From: Betaproteobacteria bacterium
Lineage (GTDB): Bacteria; Pseudomonadota; Gammaproteobacteria; Burkholderiales; Ga0077523
Assembly: GCA_025350245.1 (NCBI GenBank)
Contig: JANXYG010000129.1
Location: 1 to 64,000, forward strand
DNA: 64,000 bases
Direction of reading: 5' to 3'
The notes under the pieces are model-generated. The model worked only from the letters and a program-made list of their open reading frames with translations. It did no database searches and was not told where the DNA came from. This document shows, in pieces, positions 18,783 through 29,587 of this stretch. Numbering within the stretch: position 1 is the first letter of the stretch; each line of letters opens with the position of its first letter. Position numbers and translations under genes: made by a program.

Positions 18783-19262
18783 ATGCACACCATCGCCTTT
18801 CCCGCACTGTGTCTGGCTGTGTTCGCCGGCATCGCGATCGGCGTCCCCGCGGCCATCGCGCAGAACGACGAAGACCCCGCGATTCGCCGTGCGAAGGCGC
18901 CAGCCGTGCCGGCCATCGCCGTTACCAAAGACAACAAGACCGACCGCCTGGAGTTCAACTTCGGCCGCAATCGGGGCGAAGCCTGGCTGGCGAAGACTGG
19001 CGAGCTTTACGTCGACACCTGGGTCCAGCACAACGGTCTGCTGTGCAGTACCTATGAAGCCGGCGTGCGCTTCGGTCATGGCGAGCCGGGGTGCACCGGG
19101 GTGCGGTGGCTGGCGCCTGCCAAGTACGTGACCAGCCTGCGTCAATGCAACAACGCGGTGGTCGAGCACAGCGGCACCGACACCGACGTCGTGGTCGCGC
19201 CGCGGTTCAGCGAGGTCACCTGCGCCGAGCGCATGATCCGCTGCGTATCGGGCTGCCGTTGA
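18783..19262 (+). CDS. Secreted Cys-containing hypothetical protein
   Basis: 159 aa with signal peptide MHTIAFPALCLAVFAGIAIGVPAAIAQ; 7 Cys in the mature part. Confidence 0.55.
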   Translation: MHTIAFPALCLAVFAGIAIGVPAAIAQNDEDPAIRRAKAPAVPAIAVTKDNKTDRLEFNFGRNRGEAWLAKTGELYVDTWVQHNGLLCSTYEAGVRFGHGEPGCTGVRWLAPAKYVTSLRQCNNAVVEHSGTDTDVVVAPRFSEVTCAERMIRCVSGCR

Positions 19263-19377
19263 GGTGAGTGGAGGTCCACCCCCAGGCTGCGCTACGCTTC
19301 GCCTTCCCCCTCGAGGGGGCGCAGCGTCCTCGGGGGGCCCTGTGGGCGCTGCCCCTTCGCTTCTGAAGTCCCTTCGT

Positions 19378-19380
<3 letters not shown>
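19260..19380 (+). repeat. Dispersed intergenic repeat, copy B (most complete)
   Basis: TGAGGTGAGTGGAGGTCCACCCCCAGGCTGCGC...CCCCCTCGAGGGGGCGCAGCGTCCTCGGGGGGCCCTGTGGGCGCTGCCCCTTCGCTTCTGAAGTCCCTTCGTTCA, spanning the gap between two convergent stop codons. Confidence 0.8.
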
Positions 19381-20871
<1,491 letters not shown>

Positions 20872-20964
20872 GGCGGGAAGAACCCTTGTGCTAGAGTCGT
20901 TGGCTGATGGCGGTGGCGGCGTCGCACCGGCGACGACCGCGTTCCGCGCTTCGACTTTATTCTA

Positions 20965-21981
20965 GTGTCCGACTCGCCCGGTCAGCTTTCGATCTTCCGC
21001 ACCGCCCTGGAGCGCATGGGCCTGCTCGCGCCTCACGAGGCCTTGCGCGCCGAGCCGCTGACCGGCGGGGTCTCCTCGGACATCTTCCGGATCGACCTTG
21101 CCCGGGGTCCGATCTGCGTCAAGCGCGCGCTCGCGCAGCTCAAGGTGATTGCCGACTGGCGGGCGCCGGTCGAACGCAATCGCTATGAAGTCGAATGGAT
21201 GCGGGTTGCCGCCGCGGTCGTGCCGCAGGCTGTGCCGGCAATTCTCGGCGAAGACCGCGAGGCCGGCATGTTCGCGATGGCCTATCTCGATCCGGCGACG
21301 CATCCGGTGTGGAAAACTCAGTTGCGTGACGGCATCGTCGACGCCGGCACCGCGCGCGAAGTGGGCCGATGTCTCGCCCGCATCCATGCCCACACCGCTA
21401 CCGACGCCACCATCCCGGCGCGGTTCGACACCGATGCCATCTTCACGCCGATCCGCCTGGAACCCTATCTGGCCGCCACGGCTCTGGCCCACCCGGAATG
21501 CGCCGAGGCACTGACCCGGCTGATCGAGACGACACGAAGCAACAAGCGCGCGCTGGTGCATGGCGACGTGAGCCCGAAGAACATCCTGGTCGGACCGGAC
21601 GGCCCGGTGTTCCTCGACGCCGAATGCGCGTGGTACGGCGACCCGGCTTTCGATCTCGCCTTCTGCCTGAATCACCTGCTGCTGAAGTGCGTGTGGCGTC
21701 CAGCCAGTTGGGTGAGCCTGCTGCATTCGTTCAGCACCCTGTACCAGACCTACCTGGCGGGCGCGACGTGGGAACCTGCCGCGGATCTCGAAGCGCGCGT
21801 GGCCCACCTGCTGCCAGGTTTGTTCCTGGCTCGCATCGACGGCAAGTCGCCGGTCGAATACATCACCGACGATCGCGATCGCGCCAAGGTGCGGAGAGTG
21901 GCCCTGCAGCTTCTTCACAACCCGGTCGATAACCTCGCCAGGGTACAAGACACGTGGCGCGCGGACATCGCGAGATGGTAG
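20965..21981 (+). CDS. Aminoglycoside phosphotransferase (APH)-family small-molecule kinase
   Basis: GTG start at 20965; LTGGVSSDIFRIDL, LVHGDVSPKNILVG, FLDAECAWYGDPAFDLAFCLNHLLLK (Brenner-type motif and DFG-equivalent). Confidence 0.8.
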   Translation: MSDSPGQLSIFRTALERMGLLAPHEALRAEPLTGGVSSDIFRIDLARGPICVKRALAQLKVIADWRAPVERNRYEVEWMRVAAAVVPQAVPAILGEDREAGMFAMAYLDPATHPVWKTQLRDGIVDAGTAREVGRCLARIHAHTATDATIPARFDTDAIFTPIRLEPYLAATALAHPECAEALTRLIETTRSNKRALVHGDVSPKNILVGPDGPVFLDAECAWYGDPAFDLAFCLNHLLLKCVWRPASWVSLLHSFSTLYQTYLAGATWEPAADLEARVAHLLPGLFLARIDGKSPVEYITDDRDRAKVRRVALQLLHNPVDNLARVQDTWRADIARW

Positions 21982-22060
21982 CGGCCGGCGATCGAACCCG
22001 CGGCGCACCCGCCAACTGCCACCGGCGCCGAAACGATTCGCCATCACCGTCAACGCATCC

Positions 22061-23350
22061 ATGACCGACACCACGATCGCCAGCATCCTTGCCCGCCGCG
22101 TGTGGGACTCACGCGGCCGACCTACCGTCGAAGCCGAGGTCCGCCTCGGCGGTGGCGCACGAGGCCGGGCCATCGCCCCGGCCGGCGCCTCGCGTGGCAC
22201 CCACGAAGCGATCGACCTGCGGGACGGCGGCGCGGCGCTCGGCGGCATGGACGTGACCCTTGCCCTGGGCAATGTGAACGGCCCGATCGCCGCGCGTTTG
22301 CAGGGGATGGACGCCACCGACCAGAGCCGCGTCGACGCCGAGCTTATCGCGCTCGACAACACCGCCAACAAGGCACGGCTCGGCGGCAACGCCACCATTG
22401 CCGTGTCAATGGCCATTCTTCACGCCGTCGCCATGGCGAACGACATGCCGCTCTATGCATGGCTCGCCGCGGGCAACCCGGTACGACTACCGCTGCCCGA
22501 GATCCAGATCTTCGGCGGCGGCGCCCATGCCGGGCGCCGGGTCGACATCCAGGACTTCATGGTGATCGCCACCGGCGCCCGGACCTTCGCCGAGGCACTG
22601 ACCATGACGGCCGAGGTCTACCGGGCCGCGGGCCAGGCGATGAGCGATGCCGGCAAGCTGCAGGGCGTCGCCGACGAAGGCGGCTTCTGGCCGGTATTCG
22701 ACTCGAACGAGGAAGCGCTGGGCATGCTCACGCGCGCCATCGAAAAAGCGGGATACCGGCCGGGCGAAGACATGGCCATCTCGCTCGACATCGCCGCGTC
22801 CGAGTTCGGCCGTGACGGCCGTTACACGCTCGGTCTGGACCGGCGTGAACTCGATCGCGACGGCATGATCGCCATGCTGCTCGACTGGTGCGGGCGCTAT
22901 CCGATCGTGTCGATCGAGGATCCGCTGGCCGAGGACGACCGCGAGGGCATGCGCGCTTTCACCGCCGCGATCGGTGGCCGCATCCAGATCATCGGTGACG
23001 ACTACCTGGTCACGAGCGCAGGGCGTGTCGACGCCGCTGCGTCGGACCGTGCCTGCAACGCCGTGCTGATCAAGCCCAACCAGGCCGGCACCGTCACCGA
23101 GACGCGCGCGGCGCTCGACGCCGGCCAGCGTGCCGGCTTCGGCACCATCGTCTCGGCGCGCTCCGGCGAGACCGAGGACGTCACCATCGTGCACCTCGCC
23201 ACCGGCTGGAACGCGGGCCAACTCAAGGTCGGCTCCTTCGCCCGCTCGGAACGTATGGCGAAGTGGAACGAAGCGCTGCGCGTGGAAGAGGCGCTCGGAC
23301 CCGATGCCGTGTTCGCCGGCCGCGCCGCGCTCGCGGTCAACCCGTGGTAG
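22061..23350 (+). CDS. Divergent enolase-superfamily paralogue (enolase-like)
   Basis: 429 aa; RVWDSRGRPTVEAEV, APAGASRGTHEAIDLRD, GGGAHAGRRVDIQDFM, SIEDPLAEDD, IGDDYLVT, LIKPNQAGTVTET, SARSGETEDVTIVHLATGWNAGQLKVGSFARSERMAKWNE. Confidence 0.88.
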   Translation: MTDTTIASILARRVWDSRGRPTVEAEVRLGGGARGRAIAPAGASRGTHEAIDLRDGGAALGGMDVTLALGNVNGPIAARLQGMDATDQSRVDAELIALDNTANKARLGGNATIAVSMAILHAVAMANDMPLYAWLAAGNPVRLPLPEIQIFGGGAHAGRRVDIQDFMVIATGARTFAEALTMTAEVYRAAGQAMSDAGKLQGVADEGGFWPVFDSNEEALGMLTRAIEKAGYRPGEDMAISLDIAASEFGRDGRYTLGLDRRELDRDGMIAMLLDWCGRYPIVSIEDPLAEDDREGMRAFTAAIGGRIQIIGDDYLVTSAGRVDAAASDRACNAVLIKPNQAGTVTETRAALDAGQRAGFGTIVSARSGETEDVTIVHLATGWNAGQLKVGSFARSERMAKWNEALRVEEALGPDAVFAGRAALAVNPW

Positions 23351-24255
23351 CCGGCCACGCCCATCCGCAGCAGCATCTCTTCCGCGGCATCGGTCTGATC
23401 ATGGCGGCCGTGTTCCTGTTTTCCGCCATGGACACGCTCGCCAAGTACCTGTTGCGCAGCTATCCGCTGGTGCCATTGATCTGGGCGCGCTATTTCGTGC
23501 ATCTGCTGTTCATGCTGGTACTGCTCGGACCGAGGATGCGGCTCGACCTGGTCCGCACGGCGCGCCCCTGGCTGCACCTGGTGCGCGGCCTGCTTCTGGT
23601 GGGTTCCACCGGGCTGTTCTACCTGTCGCTCGGGTTCCTGCCGCTCGCCGAGGCCGCGGCGATCAGCTTCGTCGGACCTTTGCTGGTGACGGCGTTCTCG
23701 GGGCCGCTGCTGCACGAGAAGGTAACCCCGCGGCAGTGGTTTGCGGTCGGGCTCGGTTTCATCGGGGTGCTCGTCATCATCCGTCCCGGCGGCAACGTAT
23801 TCACGCCGATGGCGTTGATTCCGATCGGTACCGCCCTGTGTTTCAGCCTCTACCAGATCGCCACCCGCAAGGTGGCCGGACGCGACGACCCCTACACCAC
23901 GCTGTTCTATACCGCACTGGTCGGCAGTGCCGTCACCACGCTGACGCTGCCATTCGGATGGCACGCGCCCGAGCCCTGGCAACTGGGGCTGATGATCGTG
24001 ATCGGGTTCTTCGGCGGCACCGGGCATCTGCTGCTGATCCGCGCGGTAACGTGCGCCTCGCCGATGGTGCTGGCGCCTTTCGTGTACTCGCAACTGATCT
24101 GGTCGACGCTACTGGGATGGCTGGTGTTCGGCGAGTTTCCGGACGGCGGCACGCTGCTCGGCATGCTGATCGTCATCGCGGCCGGCATGCTGGCGATCAA
24201 CTGGCAGCACATGCGCCGCCGCACCGACACCACTGACCAGGCACAACTCCACTAA
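23344..24255 (+). CDS. EamA/DMT-family transporter (start GTG 23344 or ATG 23401)
   Basis: Ten-TM-like hydrophobic pattern; SAMDTLAKYLLRSYPLVPLIWARYFVHLLFML, FYLSLGFLPLAEAAAISFVGPLLVTAFSGPLLHEKV. Confidence 0.85.
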   Translation: MVAGHAHPQQHLFRGIGLIMAAVFLFSAMDTLAKYLLRSYPLVPLIWARYFVHLLFMLVLLGPRMRLDLVRTARPWLHLVRGLLLVGSTGLFYLSLGFLPLAEAAAISFVGPLLVTAFSGPLLHEKVTPRQWFAVGLGFIGVLVIIRPGGNVFTPMALIPIGTALCFSLYQIATRKVAGRDDPYTTLFYTALVGSAVTTLTLPFGWHAPEPWQLGLMIVIGFFGGTGHLLLIRAVTCASPMVLAPFVYSQLIWSTLLGWLVFGEFPDGGTLLGMLIVIAAGMLAINWQHMRRRTDTTDQAQLH

Positions 24256-24257
24256 AA

Positions 24258-24698
24258 ATGGCCAATCCTGCGCCCGAGCCTCGTACCGCCTATCGACACT
24301 TCCACACCATCACCACGCGCTGGCTCGACAACGACGCCTATGGCCACGTCAACAACACCGTCTACTACAGTTGGTTCGACACGGCCGTGAACCGGTACCT
24401 GATCGAGCATGGTGTACTCGACGTGGCGCATGGCGCGGTGATCGGTCTCGTGGCCGAGACGCAGTGCAACTACTTCAGCGCGATGGCATTTCCCGATCTG
24501 GTCCACGTCGGACTTCGGGTTGCCGGTTTGGGCAGCAGCAGCGTGCGCTACGAGATCGGCATCTTCCGCAACGATGAACCGCTGGCCTCGGCGCAGGGGC
24601 ATTTCGTGCACGTGTATGTCGATCGCGACACCCGCCGACCGACCGCCCTGCCGTCACCGCTGCGCGATGTCTTGTCTGGTCTGCTGATCGATGCCTGA
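24258..24698 (+). CDS. Hotdog-fold acyl-CoA thioesterase (YbgC/4HBT-like)
   Basis: 146 aa; TRWLDNDAYGHVNNTVYYSWFDTAVNRYLIE. Confidence 0.85.
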   Translation: MANPAPEPRTAYRHFHTITTRWLDNDAYGHVNNTVYYSWFDTAVNRYLIEHGVLDVAHGAVIGLVAETQCNYFSAMAFPDLVHVGLRVAGLGSSSVRYEIGIFRNDEPLASAQGHFVHVYVDRDTRRPTALPSPLRDVLSGLLIDA

Positions 24699-24743
24699 GC
24701 GGATGATTCCGGGCCACGGTGGCTCATGTCCCGGTCTTGCCCG

Positions 24744-25751
24744 CTACGACCGCAGCAACCGTCCGTGCAACGGGTAGCGCGGGTCGCTGTAGCCCGGCGT
24801 CGACGGATGCCCCGGACGCACCAGCGAATCCACCAGCGCCTCGTCATCCTCGGCCCAGGGATACTCGAGGGCACGCGGGTAATCCTGCCATTGGGCCAGC
24901 GTGCGCGGACCGCCGATGACGCTGGTGACGATGCGATTCGCGAGCACCCAGGCAAAGGCGAACTGGCCGGCGGTGAAACCCTTGCTCTCGGCATGCACTC
25001 GCAGCGTCTGCGCCATGACCAGCGACTCCTGCCGGAACTCCGTTTCCATCATCCGCTTGTCGGCACGACCGGCACGACTGTCGCTCGGCGGTTCCATGCC
25101 GGGAAGATACTTGCCGGTCAGCACGCCGCGCGCGATCGGGCTGTAAGGCACCACACCGATGCCGTAGTGGTCGCACGCCGCCAGAATCTCGACCTCCGGC
25201 AGGCGATTGAGCGCGTTGTAATGGGGCTGGCACACGATCGGCCGCGGCACCCCTTGCACCTGACATTCGTGCATCAGGGCCGCAATCCGCCAGCCACGGA
25301 AATTCGAGATGCCGAAGTAACGTGTCTTGCCGGCCCGGATCAGATCGCCGAACGCGCCGACGGTCTCGTCGAGCGGGAAATCCTCGTGATCCAGGTGGAT
25401 ATAGTAGATATCGACGTAATCAGTGCCGAGGCGCTCCAGACTCGCATCCAGCGCCTGCATCATCCACTTGCGGCCGACGCCGGCTTCGTTCGGGCCATCA
25501 CCCATGGGGTTGCCGACCTTGGTGGCGATCACCCAGCGATCGCGATCGGCGGCCACGATGCGCCCGACGATGCGCTCCGATTCGCCCTTCACGTACTGGT
25601 CGGCGGTGTCGATGAAATTCACGCCGATGTCGCGCGCCGCATGGACGATGCGTTCCGATTCGGCGTAATCGGTACGGTCGCCGAACATCATGCTGCCGAG
25701 GCACAGCGGCGATACCTTGAGGCCACTGTTGCCGAGCTTGCGATACTCCAT
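24744..25751 (-). CDS. Aldo/keto reductase
   Basis: 335 aa; MEYRKLGNSGLKVSPLCLGSMMFGD, FIDTADQYVKGESERIVG, YYIHLDHEDFPLDETVGAFGDLIRAGKTRYFGISNF. Confidence 0.92.
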   Translation of the reverse strand: MEYRKLGNSGLKVSPLCLGSMMFGDRTDYAESERIVHAARDIGVNFIDTADQYVKGESERIVGRIVAADRDRWVIATKVGNPMGDGPNEAGVGRKWMMQALDASLERLGTDYVDIYYIHLDHEDFPLDETVGAFGDLIRAGKTRYFGISNFRGWRIAALMHECQVQGVPRPIVCQPHYNALNRLPEVEILAACDHYGIGVVPYSPIARGVLTGKYLPGMEPPSDSRAGRADKRMMETEFRQESLVMAQTLRVHAESKGFTAGQFAFAWVLANRIVTSVIGGPRTLAQWQDYPRALEYPWAEDDEALVDSLVRPGHPSTPGYSDPRYPLHGRLLRS

Positions 25752-25858
25752 GTCGTGGTCTCCCCTGCTGGTCGATCATGCCGCCCGAATCACAGTCCGG
25801 TGCGGGTGCGAATGATGACACAGCTAGAATCCATTTCCCTCTCCACCAGGACATCGCC

Positions 25859-26872
25859 ATGAACCAGATTCCCACCACCATGACCGTCATCGAGATCACC
25901 CGGCCGGGCGGCCCGGAAGTCCTGGCGACGGTCTCGCGGCCGGTGCCGCAGCCACGCGCCGGGGAGGTGCTGATCCGCGTTGCCGCCGCGGGCGTAAATC
26001 GCCCCGACTGCTTCCAGCGTCAGGGCACCTATGCGCCGCCACCCGGCGCTTCCGACCTGCCGGGCCTGGAGGTCGCGGGCACCGTGGTCGCCACCGCCAC
26101 CGACGTGATCGCCTGGAAGCCCGGCGACGCGGTCTGCGCGCTCACGCCCGGCGGGGGCTACGCGGAATTCGCGCTGGCGCCGGCAGCGCATTGCCTGCCG
26201 GTACCAGCCGGGTTTTCGATGCTGCAAGCCGCGTCGCTGCCCGAAACGATCTTCACGGTCTGGATCAACGTGTTCGAACGCTCGCGCCTGGCGCCCGGCG
26301 AAACCTTCCTGGTGCAGGGCGGCTCCAGTGGCATCGGCGTCACGGCGATCCAGATGGCGCGCGCGTTCGGACATCGGGTGTTCGCCACCGCCGGCAGCGC
26401 CGAGAAGTGCCGCGCCTGCGAACAGCTTGGCGCCGAGCGCGGGATCAACTACCGCGACGAAGATTTCGTGGCCGTGATCAAGGAACTCACCGGCGGGCGC
26501 GGCGTGGACGTGATTCTCGACATGGTGGGCGGCGACTACGTGCCGCGCGAACTCAATGCGCTGGCGACCGACGGGCGATTGGCGCTGATCGCCTTTCTGG
26601 GCGGTACCACGGCAACCATCGACATGTCGCAGATTCTCTACCGGCGGCTGTCGATCTCCGGCTCGACCCTGCGTCCGCGCAGCATCGAGTTCAAGGGCGA
26701 AATCGCCGCGACGCTGCGCTCGAAGGTGTGGCCGTTACTGGAAGCGGGCAAGCTGAAACCGGTGATTCATTCGGTGTTCGGATTCGCCGAGGCCGCCCGT
26801 GCGCACGCGCTAATGGAGTCGAGCGTGCATGTGGGCAAGATCATGCTGCAACCGGCGTCGTGCGCCGGCTGA
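25859..26872 (+). CDS. NAD(P)H-quinone oxidoreductase, zinc-free MDR (PIG3-like)
   Basis: ATG at 25859; AGVNRPDCFQRQGTYAPPPGASDLPGLEVAGTV, GETFLVQGGSSGIGVTAIQMARAFG. Confidence 0.9.
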   Translation: MNQIPTTMTVIEITRPGGPEVLATVSRPVPQPRAGEVLIRVAAAGVNRPDCFQRQGTYAPPPGASDLPGLEVAGTVVATATDVIAWKPGDAVCALTPGGGYAEFALAPAAHCLPVPAGFSMLQAASLPETIFTVWINVFERSRLAPGETFLVQGGSSGIGVTAIQMARAFGHRVFATAGSAEKCRACEQLGAERGINYRDEDFVAVIKELTGGRGVDVILDMVGGDYVPRELNALATDGRLALIAFLGGTTATIDMSQILYRRLSISGSTLRPRSIEFKGEIAATLRSKVWPLLEAGKLKPVIHSVFGFAEAARAHALMESSVHVGKIMLQPASCAG

Positions 26873-27896
26873 CGCGCCGGATGCCATGGTGCCAGGGCTT
26901 GACCGCGATCTCGCGGAATTGCGCCGGCGGCGGTGAGCGGCGCAGCATCGACAGATCGTGCTGGCGCTGCACCGCCCGGGCATAGCGGATGTTCTTTTCC
27001 AGCTCTTCGATGTAGAGATTCTGGCCGCTGAAGTGCGCCTCGGCCAGGCGATAGACGCCCTGCAGGTCGGTTTCGAGCCGTTGCATGGCGCTCAGGTAGA
27101 AATCGGGCGTCTTCAAGACCAGGTCGGTGCCCGATGAGAACACCACCTGCTCGCCGCCGAGTTCGTCGCGCCTGACCGCGATACCGCCGACCACGAATTC
27201 GGGATAGAGACGGTCGCGGCATTTCTCGAGATAGCAGCGGTCGGACATCTGCGCGACGATGTCGGCCGACCCGAGCATGCAGCCGAGCAGGCGCGCCATC
27301 GGATCGCGCACCGGGATGCGCGCGGTGGGAACTTCATAACCGGTGAAGTGGATCAACCGGCTCGCCAGGGTGGCCTGATCGCCCAGATGCACGCGATCGA
27401 GATAGTCACGCAGGAAGCGTGCGCCGCGCGACACATGGGTGAGCGTGTACTCGGCGCCATTGTGATGCCGGGTGTCGTGCTGGCGGCGGATGTAGCCCAC
27501 ATCGTGAAACAGCGCCAGGGCCACGCCGAGCCGGAACATGTCTTGCCCGAGCGGCGCCACGTTGTTGAGCCGGGAGCGTTCGTAGCCATCCATCAGCCGG
27601 GCCATGGCCAGCGTGACATCGAGCACGTGCTGCAGGTTGTGATACTGGGTGTCGCAGGGCAGGTAGCCCTGGTAGTCGCCGTGGTAGATGCGGGTGGCGT
27701 CGTCGAAAGCGATGATCAGGTCGCCGTCGGACCGCGGCGCATACAGATTGAAAAAGATGCGGATGACTTCGGCACGAACTTCGCCGGGGTCCGTGGTGCG
27801 GACCTGATCGGTTACGTCATAGTCATTGCGGCGGACGGTCATGGTGCGGAAAGCTCGCCAACTGGAGATTGCAAGCATGTTACTACTTGGCGACAC
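26841..27896 (-). CDS. HD-domain phosphohydrolase
   Basis: 351-aa ORF (start may be internal MTVRRND); YHNLQHVLDVTLAMARL, LFHDVGYIRRQHDTRHHNGAEYTLTHVSRG. Confidence 0.7.
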   Translation of the reverse strand: MSPSSNMLAISSWRAFRTMTVRRNDYDVTDQVRTTDPGEVRAEVIRIFFNLYAPRSDGDLIIAFDDATRIYHGDYQGYLPCDTQYHNLQHVLDVTLAMARLMDGYERSRLNNVAPLGQDMFRLGVALALFHDVGYIRRQHDTRHHNGAEYTLTHVSRGARFLRDYLDRVHLGDQATLASRLIHFTGYEVPTARIPVRDPMARLLGCMLGSADIVAQMSDRCYLEKCRDRLYPEFVVGGIAVRRDELGGEQVVFSSGTDLVLKTPDFYLSAMQRLETDLQGVYRLAEAHFSGQNLYIEELEKNIRYARAVQRQHDLSMLRRSPPPAQFREIAVKPWHHGIRRVSRRTTPVAA

Positions 27897-27929
27897 CTCG
27901 CCGATACGCCGATAAAGAGGACTTAAGGC

Positions 27930-28466
27930 TCAGCCCGCGTCGGTTGGCGGCGAGGCCTGCAATTGCAGGCCGATCTGCCAACAGGGCTCCGGGCGCGACG
28001 GGATGAAGCGCGACAGCTCGGTGAGGGCAAGCTGGTAGACGTTGCGCTTGAAGTCGACGACGCTGTCGAGCGGCACCCAGAAGTGGTTCCAGCGCCAGGC
28101 GTCGAACTCGGGCTTTTCGGAGCGGCGCAGGCTCACGTCGCAGTCGCGGCCAACCAGGCGCAACAGATACCAGATTTGTTTCTGGCCTCGATACGCGTGA
28201 CGATGATCGCGTCGGACCCAGTGTTTGGGAACGTCGTAGCGCAACCAGTCGCGCGTGCGGCCGAGAATCTGGACGTGGCGGGCGTCGAGCCCGACCTCTT
28301 CCATGAGCTCGCGATACATGGCCTGTTCGGGTGTTTCGCCGGGGTTTATGCCGCCTTGCGGAAACTGCCACGCGTGCTCCCGGACTCGCTTGCCCCAGAA
28401 CACCTCATATTTCATGTTGCACAACACAATGCCGACGTTGGGCCGGTAGCCGTCGCGGTCGATCAT
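27930..28466 (-). CDS. rppH: RNA pyrophosphohydrolase
   Basis: [45 protein letters not shown] (Nudix box), DYVP-type RYDVPKHW. Confidence 0.95.
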   Translation of the reverse strand: MIDRDGYRPNVGIVLCNMKYEVFWGKRVREHAWQFPQGGINPGETPEQAMYRELMEEVGLDARHVQILGRTRDWLRYDVPKHWVRRDHRHAYRGQKQIWYLLRLVGRDCDVSLRRSEKPEFDAWRWNHFWVPLDSVVDFKRNVYQLALTELSRFIPSRPEPCWQIGLQLQASPPTDAG

Positions 28467-28549
28467 GTTTGTCACCTCATGATCGTATCTTTGACTCGAT
28501 TCTTTCACATTTCAGCCTCGGACGGAAGCGCCCGTGAAGCTGATAAGAC

Positions 28550-29338
28550 TCAGATAATCAGTCGCTTGTCGTCGTGTGGATTCATCTCTCGCAAGCGCTC
28601 CACATAGTCTGGAAACTCCAGCCCGACCGCCTTCGCCAGTTGCGTGGCGCGGTGCCTGAGCGCTGGCCAGCGCACTGGCCCCGGCGCACGCCGGAAACCG
28701 AAAATCGCGACATTCCCGCGCCGCTCGGCCGGCAGGCACAGCACCCGCCCATCGAACGCACGCTCGATTCGGCGGAGATAGAGATCGAAACTGCGATCCG
28801 AACTCCACAGGTTGACCACCAGCACGCCGTCATCCTGGAGCGCGCTTGCGGCCTCGGCATAGAAGCCCTCGGTCGCGAGTTCGCCGACCTGCGCGTCGCC
28901 GTCGTAGGCGTCCACCATCAGCACGTCACACCCGTCTGGATGATTGCGCACCCAGTCGGCACCATCGCCCTCGATCACGGCGAATCGTTCGCTGGCGGGC
29001 GGCAGGGAAAACAGGCTGCGGGCGGCGGCGATCACCTGCGGATTGTTCTCGACCACGGTCACACTGGCGTCGGGGACCCGGTGATGGACGAACTTCGCCA
29101 GCGAGCCGCCACCGAGGCCGAGCATGGCCACATGCCGCGGCTGCGGATGGAACAGCAGGAAACCCATCATGGCCCGGGTATAGGAGAGCACCAGTTCGAT
29201 CGGATCGGCGATCCGCATCGTGCTCTGCACCGTGTCGCTGCCCAGATGCAGGGAGCGCAGGCCGTCCTTCTCGCTCACTTCGACCGTTTCGGTCGGCATG
29301 CGCGAGCGATTGGCCCGGAAGCGGGACAGCATGGTCAT
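28550..29338 (-). CDS. Spermidine synthase-like (polyamine aminopropyltransferase family) protein
   Basis: 262 aa; MLGLGGGSLAKFVHHRVPDASVTVVENNPQVIAAAR, DVLMVDAYDGD. Confidence 0.85.
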   Translation of the reverse strand: MTMLSRFRANRSRMPTETVEVSEKDGLRSLHLGSDTVQSTMRIADPIELVLSYTRAMMGFLLFHPQPRHVAMLGLGGGSLAKFVHHRVPDASVTVVENNPQVIAAARSLFSLPPASERFAVIEGDGADWVRNHPDGCDVLMVDAYDGDAQVGELATEGFYAEAASALQDDGVLVVNLWSSDRSFDLYLRRIERAFDGRVLCLPAERRGNVAIFGFRRAPGPVRWPALRHRATQLAKAVGLEFPDYVERLREMNPHDDKRLII

Positions 29339-29421
29339 GGTCTGGTGCGTGACACTCGGTCGCCAGAGCGGCGTGAGCGAATCTTAGCGCCCGCCGAAGC
29401 GGACTTGGCGGGCGCGTGCGA

Positions 29422-29587
29422 TCAGCCCCCGGCGTCGAGCGGGATGCGCAGCGAATCACAGACCATGCCGTGCGCCTGATCGAAGCCGGCCGTCAGGTGG
29501 CGCAGGTCGGGCGCGGCGACATCCAGCGAAACGACAACCGCGTGAACAACTCGAGCGCCGCGGTTGCGAACCGCTTGCCGGTCTCCG
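29422..29587 (-). pseudogene. Possible truncated gene remnant downstream of res
   Basis: Open minus-strand reading ending ...VVHAVVVSLDVAAPDLRHLTAGFDQAHGMVCDSLRIPLDAGG* with no start of its own outside res. Coding-like but unidentified. Confidence 0.25.

Noticed and set aside
20962-22416. 484-aa minus-strand ORF over the kinase/enolase region
   Set aside because: Both plus-strand genes have clear motifs; the minus ORF does not.
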